This document shows positions 61,278-64,000 of a stretch of DNA of 64,000 bases, one piece after another. Both the position numbers and the translations under genes were made by a program. Numbering within the stretch: position 1 is the first letter of the stretch; every line of letters starts with the position of its first letter. The stretch covers positions 1-64,000 of the forward strand of contig NZ_CBCSCO010000008.1 in the NCBI RefSeq assembly GCF_965138505.1, given 5' to 3'. The notes under the pieces are model-generated. The model searched no databases, was not told where the DNA came from, and saw nothing but the letters and a program-made list of their open reading frames with translations. Origin of the DNA: Litorimonas haliclonae (GTDB lineage Bacteria > Pseudomonadota > Alphaproteobacteria > Caulobacterales > Maricaulaceae).

Positions 61278-62809
61278 ACCGGAAAAAGAATGCTATAGGC
61301 CGGGAAGTTGGCGTCGTTGACATTGGGTCAAATTCTGTCCGCCTAGTGATTTACGAAGTCTTTGGGTCGCATTTCACCGCGATCTACAACGAAAAAATTC
61401 TCGCAGGTCTGGGACGTGCCCTGAAATCCACGGGGCGCCTTTCCGAAGAAGGAAAGGATCTCACGCTACAGGCGCTGTCTCGTTTTACTCGCATAGCGCG
61501 GGCGCGAGGCCTTCCGCCTTTGATTTTTGGCGCGACGGCGGCTCTGCGTGAAGCCGAGGACGCCCCACAATACATTCGAAAAATTAAATCCGAAACTGGT
61601 TTGGCGATTGAGCCTATTAGCGGTGATGAAGAAGCCCGGCTCAGCGCTATGGGGCTGATTTCAATGCATCCACGAGCCTCCGGCTTAGCGGCTGATTTGG
61701 GCGGAGCAAGTTTGGAGATTGTTCACATAAAAAGAGGGGAGAAAGAAGCGTCAGTCGGTAAATGTCAGTCCCTTCCGCTCGGCCCGTTCGACCTTATGGG
61801 AGGTAATCTCACGGACATGTCCGTAGATATTATCCGCAAGGCAAAAGAGGCAATTGCGGAGCATTTAGCGGATCACAAAAGCTTGCTGAAAAAAGGAAAA
61901 GGCGAACCGTTATATTTAATTGGCGGAGCTTGGCGAAACTTGGCGTCTATTCATCAAAGCCGTTCCGGCTACCCGCTGCGAACTTTACAAAGTTACACTC
62001 TTTCTCCAAAGCAGGCCATTAAACACGCACGTTGGGCCTATGGTCAGGGCCGCGACGCCGTGTTCAACTGGCCGGGAATGCGAAGTCGCCGAGCCGAGAC
62101 ACTGCCTTACAGCGCGTTATTGCTTGAAATTTTAGTCGATAAAATAAAGCCTAGCGAAATCGTTATTTCCCAGGCGGGCCTACGCGAGGGACTCGTGCAA
62201 AATGCTATATCCCAGTCACAAAGACAGCGAGATCCGTTGTTTGATGGATGTCGCGCTTTTGCCAAAGGGTCCCTTCAGACAGAAAATTTTGGCCGCCCGC
62301 TCACACGTTTTATCGATCCGGTTATACCGCTTCTGCCAAAAGTCTTTAATCCCGTGGACGATAAGAGAATTTTTGAGGCGGCCTGCCTTATGGCCGGTAT
62401 TGGCAAAGACTTGCATCCGGATTACCGCGCCGAAGCGATTTTTGCTGCTGTCCTCTATGCGCCTGTGGCCGGATTATACCATGCCGAACGGGTATTTCTC
62501 GCTCTTTGTCTTTTCCGTTCTAATACAGCTAGCCGCGAGGTGCCGACGCCGGACATTATTGACGCGTTACTCACGCCTGAACAGCAAGAAATTGCAGGCA
62601 TGGTGGGAGCCGCTATTCGGTTGGGGATCGTCGCGACCGGGGGGTCTTCTGAATTATTGGATTGTTTTACTTTAGAGGAAAAGGATGGGGTTTTGACCTT
62701 GTCTGTAGACCTAGAGGAAAAAGCGCTTTTGACCGAACAGGTTGAATTTCGGGTTAAAAAACTTGCCTCTAAACTGAGTATGAAGTTCAGTATCTCCAAG
62801 TCAGAATAA
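61274..62809 (+). CDS. ppx: Exopolyphosphatase, Ppx/GppA family
   Basis: This 511-residue protein begins at a GTG overlapping the ppk stop. ASKHA-fold phosphate loops are seen in GVVDIGSNSVRLVIYE and AADLGGASLEIVHI. The long C-terminal half includes the HD-like helical domain. It would degrade polyphosphate or pppGpp. Pairing with ppk in one operon is common in alphaproteobacteria. It ends one base before the stop of the convergent gene. Confidence 0.93.
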   Translation: MNRKKNAIGREVGVVDIGSNSVRLVIYEVFGSHFTAIYNEKILAGLGRALKSTGRLSEEGKDLTLQALSRFTRIARARGLPPLIFGATAALREAEDAPQYIRKIKSETGLAIEPISGDEEARLSAMGLISMHPRASGLAADLGGASLEIVHIKRGEKEASVGKCQSLPLGPFDLMGGNLTDMSVDIIRKAKEAIAEHLADHKSLLKKGKGEPLYLIGGAWRNLASIHQSRSGYPLRTLQSYTLSPKQAIKHARWAYGQGRDAVFNWPGMRSRRAETLPYSALLLEILVDKIKPSEIVISQAGLREGLVQNAISQSQRQRDPLFDGCRAFAKGSLQTENFGRPLTRFIDPVIPLLPKVFNPVDDKRIFEAACLMAGIGKDLHPDYRAEAIFAAVLYAPVAGLYHAERVFLALCLFRSNTASREVPTPDIIDALLTPEQQEIAGMVGAAIRLGIVATGGSSELLDCFTLEEKDGVLTLSVDLEEKALLTEQVEFRVKKLASKLSMKFSISKSE

Positions 62810-64000
62810 TTACTTTTCTTTGTTTTTTTGCTGACGAGTAGAGTTGTTGTCTTCCTTCTCGTCACTTTTATCTCCGTCGTCTTCATCTAGGGAGAGGGGT
62901 TTGTAATCCCGAATAATGGTTGAGCCGACATCCAGAGAGGAACCGCGATCAAGCGTGCTGACAGCTCCGATCTGACTGCCTTCCTTGATCGTGGAAACCT
63001 GCATTTTCGGCGGTTCTGGAGATGTTTCGGATGTATCGGTTTCCACCATTTGATTGTCTGAGGAAGTTATGAGGGTTTCACTTTCGTCCTCGCCTAGATC
63101 AGGGGCGGCGTTTAATCGGTATAGGTCGCCATTTTTTGAATCCGCCACGATCAGTCCTCTTTTATCAAAATAAAGCGCGCCCGGCACGCCCCAAGCTGCA
63201 CGTCCTGAGCTGCTGAGAAATCCTGAAAACAGAGACTCGCCTTCGCTCTCAATTTGTCCGAGGCCGGCCGGGAGGGCCAGAACGTCATATCCATCTCTGG
63301 ACAGGCGGGATACAATGACATGAGTATTTAGCGCCGCCGGCCACTCTGACGATCCAAGAGGTAGGGCCAATCCTGCTATAGTGTTGGAGGAATTGAATTC
63401 AGTCGTGTCTTCAAGAGACGACCCAACGCCGTGTTCCAGCGCGATCCACGGTGTCCCTCGCCGAAGTCCGGCTAAAGCCACGATGTGCTGATTGGACTGT
63501 TTCTTTTGTAAAAGTGTGGCCGCTCCGGTTTGAGTGTCTATACCCAAAAGCTCGACTACTCCGCTCGTGGTCGTCAAGCCAAGGTAAAGGGTTTTCCCGT
63601 CTGCAGAAACTGAGAGGGGGTGGTGCTTGCCTTTGGATTTTGCCTGCAGAAGCCCGGCAAGCTTAACGGGCGGATGAACCCCTTCAATTTTCCAAATGGC
63701 ATTGCGATCTGAGACAAAAACAGTTTGACCAGACGCGGCAAGCCCCGAAGGCGTATCAAACCGTTGCGGTAAAGCTTGTTTGGAATCAAAACGGCCGTCT
63801 TGATTGCGATCTGGCAGTCTCCAAACCCGCCCTCCTGTTCGGTCGGCGACATAGACGGTTCCTTTGTCATCCATAACCAGGGCAGAGATCGTGCCGAGTC
63901 CTTGCGACAGGGGTTTAAATGCCAGCCCGTCGCCTGCCTTTAATGTGTGAATGGATTTCCCGCTTCGAAGCCGTACCGTCATTTTATTCTTAGACGCCGA
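62810..64000 (-). CDS. Beta-propeller protein, N-terminus outside window
   Basis: The frame is open to the end of the window (397 residues), so the true start is probably further on; an internal ATG lies at 63982. Repeats such as ALVMDDKGTVYVADRTGGRV and GVPGALYFDKRGLIVADSKN indicate an NHL/sorbosone-dehydrogenase-like six-bladed propeller. A low-complexity acidic tail follows (SLDEDDGDKSDEKED, then QQKNKEK). No catalytic residues can be assigned. Confidence 0.7.
   Translation of the reverse strand, partial: SASKNKMTVRLRSGKSIHTLKAGDGLAFKPLSQGLGTISALVMDDKGTVYVADRTGGRVWRLPDRNQDGRFDSKQALPQRFDTPSGLAASGQTVFVSDRNAIWKIEGVHPPVKLAGLLQAKSKGKHHPLSVSADGKTLYLGLTTTSGVVELLGIDTQTGAATLLQKKQSNQHIVALAGLRRGTPWIALEHGVGSSLEDTTEFNSSNTIAGLALPLGSSEWPAALNTHVIVSRLSRDGYDVLALPAGLGQIESEGESLFSGFLSSSGRAAWGVPGALYFDKRGLIVADSKNGDLYRLNAAPDLGEDESETLITSSDNQMVETDTSETSPEPPKMQVSTIKEGSQIGAVSTLDRGSSLDVGSTIIRDYKPLSLDEDDGDKSDEKEDNNSTRQQKNKEK

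Overview
This 64-kb window looks like chromosome from an alphaproteobacterium, probably of the Caulobacterales/Hyphomonadales type. The inference rests on a CpdR-type receiver protein, CtrA-like TTAA-N7-TTAA boxes before pilus genes, a PraR-like XRE regulator, a HisN-type phosphatase, an alphaproteobacterial ptsN/hpf pair and a ROSE-like RNA thermometer. No rRNA or species marker is present, so genus is not assigned.

Left chromosomal part (1-20.0 kb). It holds the tail of an unknown gene, a YadA-like trimeric adhesin, cpdR divergent from an N-formylglutamate amidohydrolase-like gene, an XRE regulator, hisN, a lipase-like hydrolase, an SCP2 protein and a methyltransferase-like lipoprotein. An hsp20 gene follows with a sigma-32-like promoter and ROSE-like leader, then a PanE-like reductase, a thioesterase, an EF-hand/ECF-sigma/membrane-protein operon and a MinD/FlhG-like protein without a P-loop. 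The part ends with a chaperone-usher pilus locus (13.9-19.7 kb).

Middle part (20.08-54.46 kb). Two integrative elements lie in tandem at the 3' end of a tRNA-Thr(TGT) gene. A 20-bp core, including the tRNA 3' end, occurs at 20080, 35582 and 54381. Element A (about 15.5 kb) carries a large Rhs/YD-repeat gene followed by two orphan Rhs C-terminal toxin/immunity modules, a frameshifted DUF3363 relaxase, a conserved covarying hairpin, a beta-propeller protein and its own tyrosine integrase. Element B (about 18.8 kb) carries higBA, a GIY-YIG-type protein, the matching hairpin, an intact relaxase with accessory genes, a MarR/monooxygenase operon bracketed by inverted repeats, a LuxR regulator, and a lipoprotein/transglutaminase-like/giant VWA operon. 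It ends with a second, related integrase. Each element has its own arm-type repeats at both ends.

Right chromosomal part (54.46-64 kb). tRNA-Thr is followed by metG, a DUF805 protein, a TspO-like membrane protein, hpf, ptsN, an overlapping ppk-ppx pair and a beta-propeller gene that runs off the end.

Most interesting points: the tandem elements with private arm sites; the Rhs toxin cassette array with hairpins at its module boundaries; the covarying hairpin upstream of both relaxases (candidate oriT); the ROSE thermometer; and the secreted VWA/transglutaminase operon whose VWA gene has no ordinary start codon in front of its signal peptide.
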